A stretch of DNA of 64,000 nucleotides from assembly GCF_023703375.1 (NCBI RefSeq), contig NZ_JAMQGO010000004.1:185607-249606 (forward strand), in the 5' to 3' direction. Position numbers and translations under genes: made by a program. Below the pieces are notes generated by a model. The model saw only the letters and a list, made by a program, of their open reading frames with translations. It had not been told where the DNA came from and made no database searches. Positions within the stretch are counted from its first letter, which is position 1, and every line of letters begins with the position of its first letter. This DNA comes from Lutimaribacter degradans (GTDB lineage: Bacteria > Pseudomonadota > Alphaproteobacteria > Rhodobacterales > Rhodobacteraceae). Positions 46,600 to 55,869 of the stretch are shown piece by piece.

Positions 46600-47322
46600 T
46601 CAGCTTTGTCCCGTGTCCGTCGGCAGGGCCGGAACAGGGTTGGCCGCGATCATGCGTGACAAGAGTTCCGCCATGCCCGACGACACCTGGTCGGACGTCC
46701 AGGGCATGGCCGGATCATACCATTTCGACACCCAGGCCATGGCGCCGACGATCGCGAAAGACGCCATTTTCGGGTCACATGGCGCGATCGAACCGTCGTC
46801 GATCCCTTCCTGGATACATTTTCGCAGATCGTATTCCAGTTGCTTGCGCAACTTCATGATCTCGTCCGCCTGCTCGGGCTTCAACGCGCCGTCCTCCATC
46901 AGGATGAAGGTTTCCGTGGGCGACGTGGTCACCGTCTTGATGTAGTGCTTGACGACCAGGTGAATGCGTTCATAGCCATTGCGGCCCTCGGCCACGCCCC
47001 GGTCATGCGCAAGCCGCGTGGCCCGCGCGGACCGTATGTGAAGCTGGTACAGCAGGTCACTCTTGTCATTGACGTAGTAGTAAAGGGCGCCCTTGGTCAG
47101 GCCCAGCTCCTCGGTCAACTGTGCCATGCTCGTGCCGTGAAAACCGTAGCGGTTGAACAGGCGCGCCGCGGTTTCGAACAGGATTGCCTCGCGCGCTTGT
47201 CTTTGCTCCTCGGTGCTCTGGATGTTCTCGCCCCACGCGGGCTTGCTCCGCGAAGTGGCTGATCTTCCTGATTTCTTCTTGCCAGATTTGCGTAACGCGC
47301 TTTGCGATGCGGCCTTGTTCAC
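46600..47322 (-). CDS. TetR-family regulator of the beta-oxidation operon (putative)
   Basis: A TetR-family repressor (240 residues from GTG at 47322, which has AGGAG eight bases upstream; longer ATG-start frames lack this). A basic Lys/Ser-rich tail (about 1-30) precedes the helix-turn-helix: AILFETAARLFNRYGFHGTS, then QLTEELGLTKGALYYYVNDK. The C-terminal half has helical segments such as HLVVKHYIKTVTTSPTETF. It resembles the FadR/PsrA-like regulators of acyl-CoA metabolism in layout. It lies next to the thioesterase and beta-oxidation genes and probably responds to an acyl-CoA, which is inference. Confidence 0.86.
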   Translation of the reverse strand: MNKAASQSALRKSGKKKSGRSATSRSKPAWGENIQSTEEQRQAREAILFETAARLFNRYGFHGTSMAQLTEELGLTKGALYYYVNDKSDLLYQLHIRSARATRLAHDRGVAEGRNGYERIHLVVKHYIKTVTTSPTETFILMEDGALKPEQADEIMKLRKQLEYDLRKCIQEGIDDGSIAPCDPKMASFAIVGAMAWVSKWYDPAMPWTSDQVSSGMAELLSRMIAANPVPALPTDTGQS

Positions 47323-47440
47323 CTGCAAATCTCCTGCATTTTTTCGCCTGTTGCGCGCCCTGTTTGCCTGCATACACGCCACAGGGCAACGGCGTTCGAC
47401 AACGCATGGGCGCCGCGGCGATACCGGCGGACAGGAAAAT

Positions 47441-47468
47441 ACCCTGCAAACTCTTGGACTTGCAGGGT
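47441..47468. repeat. Inverted repeat ACCCTGCAA-N10-TTGCAGGGT
   Basis: Perfect 9-bp arms with a 10-bp spacer, upstream of the TetR gene and downstream of the WrbA gene. Six bases on, CCCCTTTTTGGGG (47474-47486) forms a second small dyad. They lie in a 270-bp gap without genes. They may be operators for the TetR promoter or hairpins in its leader. Confidence 0.5.
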
Positions 47469-47556
47469 TTATGCCCCTTTTTGGGGAAAGGTATCACGGC
47501 GCCCGGGGAAAGCGCTTTTCTTGCCCATCCCGCCAAGATGACGGGGTTTGGCGCCA

Positions 47557-47581
47557 CAGCCGCGGGCAGGCCCCGCGGCTG
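47557..47581 (-). terminator. Hairpin after wrbA
   Basis: A perfect 10-bp stem (CAGCCGCGGG / CCCGCGGCTG) with a 5-nt loop, 12 bp after the WrbA stop in the leftward direction. The downstream sequence lacks a T-tract, so it is a probable but not certain terminator. Confidence 0.5.
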
Positions 47582-47592
47582 CAACGGGCCGT

Positions 47593-48186
47593 TCAGCCGG
47601 CGATCTTTGCCGTCATTTCGACCAGGCGCTTTGCCTGGTGGCCTACGGCCGCCTTGCCGGTATCGTCGAACCCGTTGGCGTTGGTCGAGAAGCCGTAAGG
47701 GTTGCCTCCGGCATCAAAGATCGACTGGTCGGTAAAGCCCGGCGCGACGATCACCGCGCCCCAGTGCATCGCCGTGGTATACAGGCTTAGAAGCGTCGCC
47801 TCCTGGCCGCCATGCGGACTGCCCGCGCTGGTCGTGGCCGTGAAGGTCTTGTTGGCCAGTTTGCCCGCGCCCCAAAGCCCGCCCAGCGTGTCGATGAAGG
47901 CACGCACCTGGCTGGCGACGACACCGAACCGCGTGGGGGCCGAAAAGAAATAGCCGTCGGCCCAATCCATGTCATCGGCCGTCACCTCGGGGATATCGCC
48001 CATTTTTTCCAACTGGGCTTTCCAGGCATCCTGCCCCTCGACCACGTCCTTGGGTGCGGTCTCGGAAACGCGGCGCAGGCGAACGTCTGCGCCCGCCGCG
48101 CGCGCCGCATCGGCCGCGGCCATCGCGACGGCGTGGTTGGTGCCATAGGTCGAATAAAAGATAACGGCAATTTTTGGCTGTGACAT
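47593..48186 (-). CDS. wrbA: NAD(P)H:quinone oxidoreductase, WrbA type
   Basis: A flavodoxin-like FMN enzyme (197 residues; E. coli WrbA 198) that reduces quinones by two electrons. Its FMN phosphate loop is [12 protein letters not shown] near the N-terminus. [20 protein letters not shown] and [20 protein letters not shown] are the other WrbA signatures. ATG at 48186 has AAGGA seven bases upstream; the ATG at 48192 would leave too little space. The pirin gene lies 45 bp upstream on the same strand, so the two are probably one unit with an oxidative-stress flavour. Confidence 0.94.
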   Translation of the reverse strand: MSQPKIAVIFYSTYGTNHAVAMAAADAARAAGADVRLRRVSETAPKDVVEGQDAWKAQLEKMGDIPEVTADDMDWADGYFFSAPTRFGVVASQVRAFIDTLGGLWGAGKLANKTFTATTSAGSPHGGQEATLLSLYTTAMHWGAVIVAPGFTDQSIFDAGGNPYGFSTNANGFDDTGKAAVGHQAKRLVEMTAKIAG

Positions 48187-48230
48187 TTTCATGTCCTTTC
48201 AATTGGTTGGGTTGTTTTTTCGGCAGCGCC

Positions 48231-49139
48231 TCAGCTGTGCTTGATGAAGCTGCCGTTGTTGAGATCGCGGAACGCCTGCTGCAATTCCTGCTGCGTGTTC
48301 ATGACGATCGGGCCGTGCCATGCGACGGGTTCCTTAATCGGCCGGCCGGTCATCAACAGGAAGCGAAGCCCCTCGTCACCGGCCTGCACAGTGATCTCGT
48401 CACCGGCCCCGAACCGAACCAGCGTCCGGTTGCCCGTCATGTCACGAATGTTCAGCTCGGCCCCGCGATATTCCTTTTCGACCCTTATTCCGACCGGGTC
48501 GCTTGCATCGCGGAACGTGCCGGAGCCCGCGAACACATAGGCCAGCGCGTTGGCGCGGGTATCCACCGGCAACACCTTGCGCCGCCCGGCCGGCACCGAG
48601 ACATCCAGAAGCATCGGGTTCGCCGCGATCCCGTCGACCGGGCCGGTCTTGCCCCAGAACGTGCCGATGATCACCTTGATCAGCGTGCCGTCGTCATCTC
48701 CCTCGATGGGAATGTCGCCGGCGGTAATGTCCTGATAGCGCGGTGTCGTCATCTTGAGCGAAGATGGCAGGTTGGCCCAAAGCTGAAAGCCATGCATCTG
48801 GCCCCGTGCGTTGCCCGAAGGCATTTCCTGGTGCACAATGCCCGAGCCCGCCGTCATCCACTGAACGCTCCCCGGCCCTAGCAGGCCCTTGTTTCCAAGC
48901 GAATCCGCGTGTTCCACCTGGCCATCCAGCACGTAGGTGATCGTTTCGATGCCACGGTGCGGGTGCCACGGAAACCCCTTGGAGTACAAACGCGGGTCAT
49001 CGTTGCGGAAATCATCCATCATCAGGAAAGGATCGGTCAGCGCGGGGTCTTCGAACCCGAACACGCGATGCAGATGTACGCCCGCCCCCTCCATGGTGGG
49101 TTCGGCCTGGCTGGTGGCAGCTACCGGTCTGAAGGTCAT
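48231..49139 (-). CDS. Pirin-family protein
   Basis: A bicupin protein of 302 residues. The iron site is in PWHPHRGIETITYVLDGQVEH, with H, H and H, and the glutamate follows in MTAGSGIVHQE. The full N-terminal metal site is therefore kept. Bacterial pirins are quercetinase-like dioxygenases or redox-linked regulators. AAGGAG precedes the ATG. It is in front of wrbA, in the same direction, and divergent from the TIM barrel gene; the gap of 290 bp holds a repeat array at 49357-49389. Confidence 0.92.
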   Translation of the reverse strand: MTFRPVAATSQAEPTMEGAGVHLHRVFGFEDPALTDPFLMMDDFRNDDPRLYSKGFPWHPHRGIETITYVLDGQVEHADSLGNKGLLGPGSVQWMTAGSGIVHQEMPSGNARGQMHGFQLWANLPSSLKMTTPRYQDITAGDIPIEGDDDGTLIKVIIGTFWGKTGPVDGIAANPMLLDVSVPAGRRKVLPVDTRANALAYVFAGSGTFRDASDPVGIRVEKEYRGAELNIRDMTGNRTLVRFGAGDEITVQAGDEGLRFLLMTGRPIKEPVAWHGPIVMNTQQELQQAFRDLNNGSFIKHS

Positions 49140-49356
49140 GGCACGCTCCTTGTTGTCATGAACCGGATTTGGACGCGGGCCGCGCGAATTGGTAGTGGCG
49201 ATTTCTTGGCAGGCATTGTGCGCAGATGAACAATGCTAAACGGCGGACCAAACCACCTACGGGTTTTCGCGGGGCAAAGGGCCGTTCCTGGGCGTTTCAA
49301 GGGCACGCATGCGCAATGCCTGTCACCGCGAACCGACGGCGCGCACCGTTTCAAAA

Positions 49357-49389
49357 ACATCACGGCGCTGTCATGCAAGGTTCAAGATC
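49357..49389 (+). promoter_or_regulatory. Three-unit 11-bp array (Pho-box-like), upstream of TIM barrel gene
   Basis: Units ACATCACGGCG, CTGTCATGCAA and GGTTCAAGATC follow in 11-bp phase, 40 bp before the ATG at 49430. The central CTGTCAT equals the classic PhoB heptamer. A 17-bp block here is identical to one at 51190-51206. The rest of the 290-bp gap shows nothing else I can support. Confidence 0.6.
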
Positions 49390-49429
49390 GCCGCCTACCC
49401 CTTCGGCCAAATCTGACAAAGGAGACGAC

Positions 49430-50245
49430 ATGTCACTTCCCGTGATCGGCGCGGCGCTGGGCACCGCAGGGCTGGAAAACTGGCGCGACTGGATTCTGGA
49501 AAAGAACCGCGATCTTGAATTGCAGGCCTTTCACACCGCAGCGGTGCTGGACGGCGATTGGTCGGCCGAGGTTGCGCATACCAAAAAGCTGCTCGATGGC
49601 TATACCGGGCGCCTGGGCATCCACGGGCCGTTCTGGGGCTTCACCATCGGCACCTCGGACCCCGAGGTGCAAAAGATCGTAGCCCGCCGGATGGATCAGG
49701 GGCTGGATGTCTGCGCCGCGCTCGGCGCCACGCAAATGGTCATTCATTCACCCTATTCAACGTGGGATTACAACAACCTGGACAATTTCCCCGACAACCG
49801 CCGCAACCTTGTGGACAACGTGCATGCCTGTATCGGCGCGGCGGTAAAACGGGCCGAGGATCAGGGCGTCACGCTGGTGATGGAGAATATCGAGGACATC
49901 GACCCGACAGATCGCAAGTTCTTGGTCGAAAGCTTCGCCTCGCCCGCGTTGAAACTGTCGATCGACACCGGTCACGCGCATTATGCCCATGGCAGCACCG
50001 GCGCACCGCCGGTGGATTATTTCGTTACCGCCGCGGGTGACCTGCTGGATCATGTCCATTTGCAAGATGCCGAGGGTTATGCCGACCGTCACTGGGCCCT
50101 GGGCGAAGGCACGATCCGCTGGCCCGCCGTGTTCCGCGCCATCGCCGCGCTGGATGCAAGGCCACGGCTGATCCTGGAATTGCGTGACAAGGCGGGGATC
50201 GCTCCGTCGATGACCTACCTTGAGCAGATGGGGCTGGGACAATGA
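49430..50245 (+). CDS. Sugar phosphate isomerase/epimerase-like TIM barrel protein
   Basis: A xylose-isomerase-like (AP endonuclease 2 superfamily) TIM barrel of 271 residues. Metal-ligand candidates are E152 (VMENIEDI), D179 and H182 (SIDTGHAHY), H208/H210 (HVHLQD) and E250 (LILELRD), with H65 and H106 near the barrel mouth. GGAGAC lies five bases before the ATG; longer upstream frames run through the repeat array. The stop overlaps the metallophosphoesterase start (ATGA). Family members isomerise or epimerise sugars, and some relatives cleave DNA. Its link to a phosphodiesterase suggests a sugar-phosphate or polyol-phosphate substrate. Confidence 0.87.
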   Translation: MSLPVIGAALGTAGLENWRDWILEKNRDLELQAFHTAAVLDGDWSAEVAHTKKLLDGYTGRLGIHGPFWGFTIGTSDPEVQKIVARRMDQGLDVCAALGATQMVIHSPYSTWDYNNLDNFPDNRRNLVDNVHACIGAAVKRAEDQGVTLVMENIEDIDPTDRKFLVESFASPALKLSIDTGHAHYAHGSTGAPPVDYFVTAAGDLLDHVHLQDAEGYADRHWALGEGTIRWPAVFRAIAALDARPRLILELRDKAGIAPSMTYLEQMGLGQ

Positions 50246-51069
50246 CAGGGCCTTTGAAACTGGTGGTCATGTCCGACCTGCACCTTGTCCCAGAGGGCGA
50301 AGTATCCAACACCCTCGACACAGCCGCGCGGCTGCGCGCCGCCGTGGATAGCGTGAACACCCATCACGCCGATGCCGATCTGTGCATTCTTGCAGGCGAC
50401 CTGGCCGACCTGGGCGAGGCAGACGCCTATAGACGGTTGCAGTGCATCGTCGCGCCTCTCACCGTGGCCACCCACCTGATGCTGGGCAATCACGACGACC
50501 GGCCAACATTCCTTAAGGTGATGGGCGAAGATCATGCCGACGAGAATGGCCATGTGCAAAAGGTCATCGACATCAAGGGGCACCGGGTGATCTTGCTGGA
50601 CAGCAGCGAGCCGGGGCTGGTCGAGGGCAAGATGTGCCCCGCGCGGCTTGATTGGCTGGCCGCGCGCCTGGACGAAGCGCTTGACCGGCCCGTGATCGTG
50701 ATCTTGCACCACCACGTGTTGCCCCTGTCGATGCCGGTGGACAGCATCATATTGCGCGACGGGCCGGCACTGGTCGATGTGCTGCGCCGTCACCCCGACA
50801 TCCGGCAGGTGATTGCCGGTCACGTCCACATCACCACGACAGGGGTCTGGAAAGGTTTGCCTTTCACGACGCTGGCGGGCGGGCATTACAATGTCAGCGT
50901 GAACCTTCCCGGCCATGCCGACACGCAGGACCGGCTGGAAGGCCCCGGCCAATATGCCGTGATACTGGCCGAGGACGACGCCTGCGTGGTGCATTTCGAA
51001 AATTTCCTGGATCGCCATCCCGTTATCGCACCCGAGAATTTCGGGCGCCTGCGTGCACCACGGCGCTGA
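50242..51069 (+). CDS. Metallophosphoesterase / cyclic or glycerophospho-diesterase (CpdA/GpdQ-like)
   Basis: A class III metallophosphoesterase of 275 residues with all five metal motifs: SDLHL (D12, H14), AGDLAD (D53), LGNHDD (N83, H84), LHHHVLP (H156) and GHVH (193-196). Length and motif spacing are close to GpdQ-type glycerophosphodiesterases and CpdA-type cAMP phosphodiesterases. It overlaps the TIM barrel gene by ATGA. The pair is followed by a strong terminator. With the Pho-box-like array upstream, breakdown of organic phosphodiesters under phosphate limitation is plausible, although a cAMP role is not excluded. Confidence 0.88.
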   Translation: MTGPLKLVVMSDLHLVPEGEVSNTLDTAARLRAAVDSVNTHHADADLCILAGDLADLGEADAYRRLQCIVAPLTVATHLMLGNHDDRPTFLKVMGEDHADENGHVQKVIDIKGHRVILLDSSEPGLVEGKMCPARLDWLAARLDEALDRPVIVILHHHVLPLSMPVDSIILRDGPALVDVLRRHPDIRQVIAGHVHITTTGVWKGLPFTTLAGGHYNVSVNLPGHADTQDRLEGPGQYAVILAEDDACVVHFENFLDRHPVIAPENFGRLRAPRR

Positions 51070-51096
51070 GCCGGGGGGTACGGCGGGTTAGGTTCT

Positions 51097-51132
51097 GCAA
51101 AAGGCCGCGGGTTACACCCCGCGGCCTTTTGC
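51097..51132 (+). terminator. Strong Rho-independent terminator
   Basis: A perfect 15-bp stem (GCAAAAGGCCGCGGG with its complement) closes a 6-nt loop, 27 bp after the phosphoesterase stop. The T-run in the right arm (CCTTTTGC) lies at the stem base. It ends the two-gene unit. Confidence 0.8.
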
Positions 51133-51187
51133 CGTGGCAAGCCGCAGGCCCTGCCCGTCGCAAAGCTGAATCAATTTCTTCAACGAA

Positions 51188-51231
51188 GGATCACGGCGCT
51201 GTCATGGCCGGTTCACCGGCGGGTCACAGTA
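51188..51231 (+). promoter_or_regulatory. Four-unit 11-bp array (Pho-box-like), upstream of ABC operon
   Basis: Units GGATCACGGCG, CTGTCATGGCC, GGTTCACCGGC and GGGTCACAGTA follow in exact 11-bp phase, with TCA in phase in every unit, 60 bp before the binding-protein start at 51292. It shares a 17-bp block plus GGTTCA with the array at 49357, at identical spacing. PhoB/OmpR-type regulators bind such head-to-tail heptamers. Confidence 0.62.
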
Positions 51232-51291
51232 AGGCGCAACGATATACCGGAACGCTTCCCGTTCCATCGCAACATCAGGAGATGACCCGCA

Positions 51292-52923
51292 ATGTTGATC
51301 ACCCGTCGTAACACTCTCAGGTTGGGCGCCGCCGCCGCCGGCAGCCTTGCGCTGCCCCGCCTGTCCCTTGCACAGGGCAACCGCCCCTCGATCACCATCG
51401 CCGTGCAAAAGATCGTGAATTCGAACACGCTCGACGTGCTGCGCGAACAATCCAACGTCGGAGAGCGCGTGTTCTTCGGCTCGATCTGGGAAAGCCTGAT
51501 CGGGCGCAACCTGCGCGACCAGCTTGAGGCACAGCCGATGCTGGCCACCGAATGGAAGCGGATCGACGACCAGACCGTGGAATTGAAATTGCGTGAAGGC
51601 GTGCGGTTTCACAACGGCGACGAAATGACCGCCGAAGACGTGGCATTCACCTTTTCGCGCGAACGGATGTTCGGGAACACCGAGCCCAAGAACCGCAGCA
51701 CGATCAAGGCGTTCGAAACGATCCCCACGCCGCGTCCCGGCAAGGAACTACCCCCCGAGGTGCCCGCCGTTGCCCGCCGCGCCTGGCCCGACCTGGCCCG
51801 CGTCGACATCATCGACAAGTACACCGTGCGCTTCATCAACGCGACACCGGATGTGACACTTGAAGGCCGCCTGTTGCGCTATGGCTCTGACATCATGTCA
51901 CGCCGTGGCTGGGAAGAGTCGGCCTCGTACCTGGAATGGGCGCGCAAGCCCGTGACCACCGGCCCCTACAAGGTTGAACGGTTCACACCCGACACCGAGC
52001 TGCTGCTGGTCTCGCATGACGATTACTGGGGCGGGTTGCCGCCGCTGCAATCCATCCGCTTCGTCGAGGTGCCCGAGGTGGCCAGCCGCGTAAATGGCCT
52101 TCTGTCCGGCGAATACGATTTTGCCTGCGACATCCCCCCCGACCTGATCGGCGAAATCGAAAGCAATGCCAGCTTCGAGGTGCAGGGCGGAACGATCCTG
52201 AACCACCGCCTGACCGTGTTCGACAAGAACCATGCACAACTGGTCGACCCGCGCGTGCGCCGCGCCCTGACGCACTCGATCGACCGCCAGGCCATCGTCG
52301 ACAGCCTGTGGGCCGGGCGCACCGTCGTGCCCGCCGGGCTGCAATGGCCCTATTACGACGACATGTTCCACGCCGACTGGACCGTGCCAGAGTTCAACCC
52401 GGAGCTGGCCGCAAGCCTGCTGAAGGAAGCGGGATACAAGGGCGATCCGATCCCTTATCGCTTGCTGAACAACTACTACACCAACCAGGTCGCCACGGCG
52501 CAGATCCTGGTCGAGATGTGGAAAGCGGTCGGCCTCAACGTGCAGATCGAATCCAAGGAAAACTGGGCGCAGATCATGGAACGCGGCGAGACACGTGCGA
52601 TACGCGATTGGTCGAACTCGGCGCCGTTCAACGATCCGGTGTCGTCCATCGTGAACCAGCACGGGCCGAACGGGCAGCAGCAGCAGATCGGTGAATGGAC
52701 CAATGCCGAGATGAACGAGCTTTGCCTGTTCCTTGAAACCTCGATGGATCGCCCGGCACGCCGCAAGGCCTTTCGCCGGATGCTTGAAATCTGCGAACGC
52801 GAGGATCCGGCTTTCACGGTGCTGCACCAGAACGCGACCTTCACGGCCAAGTCCAAGGCGATCAAATGGCAGGCATCCCCTGCCTTTGCCATGGATTTCG
52901 GCCCCGGCAATTTCGCGGTGTGA
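51292..52923 (+). CDS. ABC transporter substrate-binding protein, family 5 (Tat-exported)
   Basis: A 543-residue SBP_bac_5 protein with a twin-arginine signal (TRRNTLRLGAAAAGSLALP). Family pieces are LKLREGVRFHNGDEMTAEDVAFTF and LVDPRVRRALTHSIDRQAIVDSLWAG. Its Tat signal contrasts with the Sec signal of the family-5 protein at 30.7 kb, so it may fold in the cytoplasm or bind a ligand there. AGGAG precedes the ATG by ten bases. It is the first gene of a five-gene importer operon; the ATPase gene follows 4 bp later. Ligand unknown, with organophosphates possible given the upstream array. Confidence 0.91.
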   Translation: MLITRRNTLRLGAAAAGSLALPRLSLAQGNRPSITIAVQKIVNSNTLDVLREQSNVGERVFFGSIWESLIGRNLRDQLEAQPMLATEWKRIDDQTVELKLREGVRFHNGDEMTAEDVAFTFSRERMFGNTEPKNRSTIKAFETIPTPRPGKELPPEVPAVARRAWPDLARVDIIDKYTVRFINATPDVTLEGRLLRYGSDIMSRRGWEESASYLEWARKPVTTGPYKVERFTPDTELLLVSHDDYWGGLPPLQSIRFVEVPEVASRVNGLLSGEYDFACDIPPDLIGEIESNASFEVQGGTILNHRLTVFDKNHAQLVDPRVRRALTHSIDRQAIVDSLWAGRTVVPAGLQWPYYDDMFHADWTVPEFNPELAASLLKEAGYKGDPIPYRLLNNYYTNQVATAQILVEMWKAVGLNVQIESKENWAQIMERGETRAIRDWSNSAPFNDPVSSIVNQHGPNGQQQQIGEWTNAEMNELCLFLETSMDRPARRKAFRRMLEICEREDPAFTVLHQNATFTAKSKAIKWQASPAFAMDFGPGNFAV

Positions 52924-52927
52924 TGCC

Positions 52928-53935
52928 ATGAAAACGCCGCTGGTCAAGATCGAAGGGCTGAACGTGGCCTTTGACGGAGCACCTGCCGTGCGCGGGGTGG
53001 ACCTTGCGGTCCATCCCGGTGAAGCGCTCGGTCTGGTCGGTGAATCGGGGTCCGGCAAGTCTGTGACATGGCTGGCGGCGCTGCGTCTTCTGCCCGGCAA
53101 GGCTTCGGTGCAGGGTCGCGTGAGCTTGGACGGCAGCGATATCCTGTCGCTGCCGGTCCGCGAAATGGAACGCATCCGGGGCGGACGTATCGGGATCATC
53201 TTCCAGGATCCGTCTTCGGCCCTGAACCCGGTCCTGTCCATCCGCCGCCAGATATCCGAGGTTCTGGCCCTGCATCGCGGGATGTCCGGCTCCGAGATCC
53301 GGGCCGAGGCGAAACGCCTGCTGGACCTGGTAGGCATGCCCGACGCCAAGGGTCGGCTCGATTCCTATCCTCATGAAATGTCGGGCGGGCAGAACCAGCG
53401 CGTCATGATCGCCATGGCCCTGGCCGGCCAACCCGACCTGCTGATCGCGGACGAACCCACGACCGCGCTTGACGTGACCATCCAGGCGCAGATCCTTGAT
53501 TTGTTGCAACAGATCCGGCGTGAGATGGGCATGGCCCTGGTTCTGATCAGCCACGATCTTGGCGTCGTGGCCGAGAATTGCGACCGCGTGGCGGTGATGT
53601 ATGCGGGCCGTATCGTCGAGTCAGGCCCCGCCGCCACCCTTTTCGACACCCCCCGCCACCCTTACGCGCGCGGCCTTATCGACGCGCTGCCTACGCTCGA
53701 TGACACGCAACGGCTGGTCGCGATTCCCGGTGTCGTACCCGACCCGCGCGACATGCCGCGCGGCTGTGCATTCGGGCCGCGCTGCGCCTACGCGGGGCCC
53801 GAATGTCTGTTGGACAGCCCGCCGCTGCGCGCGGTGGCCCCGGGCCGGCGCCTGGCCTGCGCCCGCCACAACCTCGACCTGGCCGGGCCGAAATCGACCA
53901 CGCCAAACTCAACTCCGGCGGAGGTCGTATCATGA
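52928..53935 (+). CDS. ABC transporter ATP-binding protein (DppD type)
   Basis: ATPase subunit of 335 residues starting [15 protein letters not shown]. Walker A is [11 protein letters not shown], the signature is [11 protein letters not shown], and Walker B is [12 protein letters not shown]. The oligopeptide C-terminal domain has [20 protein letters not shown]. The ATG at 52928 is chosen because the frame open further upstream overlaps the binding-protein gene. It overlaps the second ATPase gene by ATGA. Confidence 0.91.
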   Translation: MKTPLVKIEGLNVAFDGAPAVRGVDLAVHPGEALGLVGESGSGKSVTWLAALRLLPGKASVQGRVSLDGSDILSLPVREMERIRGGRIGIIFQDPSSALNPVLSIRRQISEVLALHRGMSGSEIRAEAKRLLDLVGMPDAKGRLDSYPHEMSGGQNQRVMIAMALAGQPDLLIADEPTTALDVTIQAQILDLLQQIRREMGMALVLISHDLGVVAENCDRVAVMYAGRIVESGPAATLFDTPRHPYARGLIDALPTLDDTQRLVAIPGVVPDPRDMPRGCAFGPRCAYAGPECLLDSPPLRAVAPGRRLACARHNLDLAGPKSTTPNSTPAEVVS

Positions 53936-54909
53936 CCCCGCTGTTGCAGCTTCGGGACGTGGCGCGCAGCTATGTCACCCGCAACAACCTGTTTGGCCAA
54001 GCCAGGCCGGTACGCGCGGTTGATGGTATCAGCCTGACAGTCAACGCCGGCGAAACGCTTGGCATTGTCGGGGAATCCGGCTCGGGCAAATCCACGCTGG
54101 GCCGGATGGCACTGGGGCTTGAGCTACCCGACGAAGGCACCGTAACATTCGACGATGCGCCCATGCCCGCGCCCGGCAGCGCCGCGTGGCGCACGCTTCG
54201 GCGGCAGATGCAGATGGTGTTTCAAGATCCGCTGGGCGCGCTGGACCGGCGCCTTCCCGTGCTGGAACAGATCATCGAACCGCTGGTGATCCACGGCATC
54301 GACGGCGATCAGCGCAGCGCGGGCCTTGCGGCCCTGGCATCGGTTGGCCTGTCCGCCGCGCAAGGTGCCCGCCATCCGCATGAGCTTTCGGGCGGGCAAC
54401 GCCAGCGCGTCGTCATCGCCCGTGCCCTGATCACCAGCCCCCGGCTGCTGGTCTGCGACGAACCCGTATCGGCGCTGGACGTGTCGATCCAGGCGCAGGT
54501 GGTCAACCTGCTGATCGACCTGCAAGCCGAGCGCGGACTGGGAATGGTATTCATCAGCCACGACCTGCGCGTGGTGCGCCAGATCAGCAACCGCGTCGCC
54601 GTGATGTATCTGGGCCGCGTGGTCGAAGAGGCCGCTGCCGACGATCTGTTTCGCGCGCCGCAACACCCCTATACCCGCGCCCTTGTCTCGGCGGCGCCCA
54701 GCCCCGGGCCGCGCCGCGTCGAACGGGTGATCCTGACGGGCGAACCGCCCAACCCGGCTGCGCGCCCCGAAGGCTGCGCCTTCCACCCGCGCTGCCCCGT
54801 GGCCACAGCACGCTGCCGCACGGAGGCCCCGGCCCCGGCCCGTATCGCGCCAGGCCATACGGCGGCCTGCCACCTGCTGACCCCCGCTGCAAAGGTTGCC
54901 GCCAGATGA
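53932..54909 (+). CDS. ABC transporter ATP-binding protein (DppF type)
   Basis: ATPase subunit of 325 residues. Walker A is [11 protein letters not shown], the signature is LSGGQRQRVVI, and Walker B is LLVCDEPVSALD. The OppF-type C-terminus has CAFHPRCPVATARC. GGAGG lies six bases before the ATG at 53932, which overlaps the stop of the DppD-type gene. Its stop in turn overlaps the permease start, so the operon is tightly coupled. Confidence 0.92.
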   Translation: MTPLLQLRDVARSYVTRNNLFGQARPVRAVDGISLTVNAGETLGIVGESGSGKSTLGRMALGLELPDEGTVTFDDAPMPAPGSAAWRTLRRQMQMVFQDPLGALDRRLPVLEQIIEPLVIHGIDGDQRSAGLAALASVGLSAAQGARHPHELSGGQRQRVVIARALITSPRLLVCDEPVSALDVSIQAQVVNLLIDLQAERGLGMVFISHDLRVVRQISNRVAVMYLGRVVEEAAADDLFRAPQHPYTRALVSAAPSPGPRRVERVILTGEPPNPAARPEGCAFHPRCPVATARCRTEAPAPARIAPGHTAACHLLTPAAKVAAR

Positions 54910-55838
54910 TCCGATATATTCTCACGCGTTTCTTGCGTGCCTTCATCACCATCGTTCTGGTCGTGACTTTCGCCTTTGTCGTGCTGCGCCTGTCGGGCGA
55001 CCCGGCCACGATCATCCTTGGGCCAGAGGCCCCACCCGAGGCGATCGCCGCCTTCCGCAAGAGCTGGGGGCTCGATCAGCCCGTGCTGGTGCAATACATC
55101 CAGTATTTCGCCGCCATCTTCCAGGGTGACCTTGGCATGTCCATGCGCGATGGCCGGCCCGCGCTGGAACTGGTGATGGAACGCATCCCGGCAACGCTGG
55201 CGCTGACCCTGCCGGCGCTGATGTTGAAACTGGCCATGGGCGTGCCGGCGGGCGTCTATGCCGCGCTGCATCAGGGTACGGCCTTTGATCGCGCGGTGAT
55301 GGTCGCCGCGGTCATGGGCTTTGCCGTGCCAAGTTTCGTGCTGGCGCTGGGGCTGGTACTGGTCTTTGCCGTCAATCTTGGCTGGCTGCCTTCTGGCGGG
55401 CGCGACACGATCTGGCATGCCATCCTGCCTATCGTGACGCTGGGCCTGGGCGGCGCGGCGGCGCTGGCGCGATTTACCCGCTCGGCCATGCTAGAAGTGC
55501 TGGGGCAACACTATATCCGCACGGCATCATCCAAGGGATTGGCCTGGGCGGTGGTAGTGCGCAGCCATGCCCTGCCCAATGCCGCGATCCCCACCGTGAC
55601 GCTGATCGGCTTCCTTGTTGGCAGCCTGATCGCCGGCGCCATCGTGGTGGAAAGCGTCTTTTCCTGGCCCGGCGTCGGCCGCCTGATGGTGGTGGCTGTG
55701 GCCAATCGCGATCTGGCCGTGGTGCAATGCATCCTGCTGCTGGTCGCCACGACGATGGTCACATCCAACCTGATCGTCGACTTCCTTTACGGCGCGCTGG
55801 ACCCGCGGTTGCGCCACGGCGCACGCGCCAATGCCTGA
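54906..55838 (+). CDS. ABC transporter permease (DppB type)
   Basis: Inner-membrane permease of 310 residues opening MIRYILTRFLRAFITI, typical of DppB. The first periplasmic part has LSGDPATIILGPEAPPE, the coupling loop is YIRTASSKGLAWAVVVRSHALPN, and the end has VFSWPGVGRLMVVAV. It overlaps the upstream ATPase gene by ATGA. It pairs with the DppC-type protein that follows. Confidence 0.92.
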   Translation: MIRYILTRFLRAFITIVLVVTFAFVVLRLSGDPATIILGPEAPPEAIAAFRKSWGLDQPVLVQYIQYFAAIFQGDLGMSMRDGRPALELVMERIPATLALTLPALMLKLAMGVPAGVYAALHQGTAFDRAVMVAAVMGFAVPSFVLALGLVLVFAVNLGWLPSGGRDTIWHAILPIVTLGLGGAAALARFTRSAMLEVLGQHYIRTASSKGLAWAVVVRSHALPNAAIPTVTLIGFLVGSLIAGAIVVESVFSWPGVGRLMVVAVANRDLAVVQCILLLVATTMVTSNLIVDFLYGALDPRLRHGARANA

Positions 55839-55869
55839 TGCCCCTTTGCCTGACCTTACGGAGCCTGCC

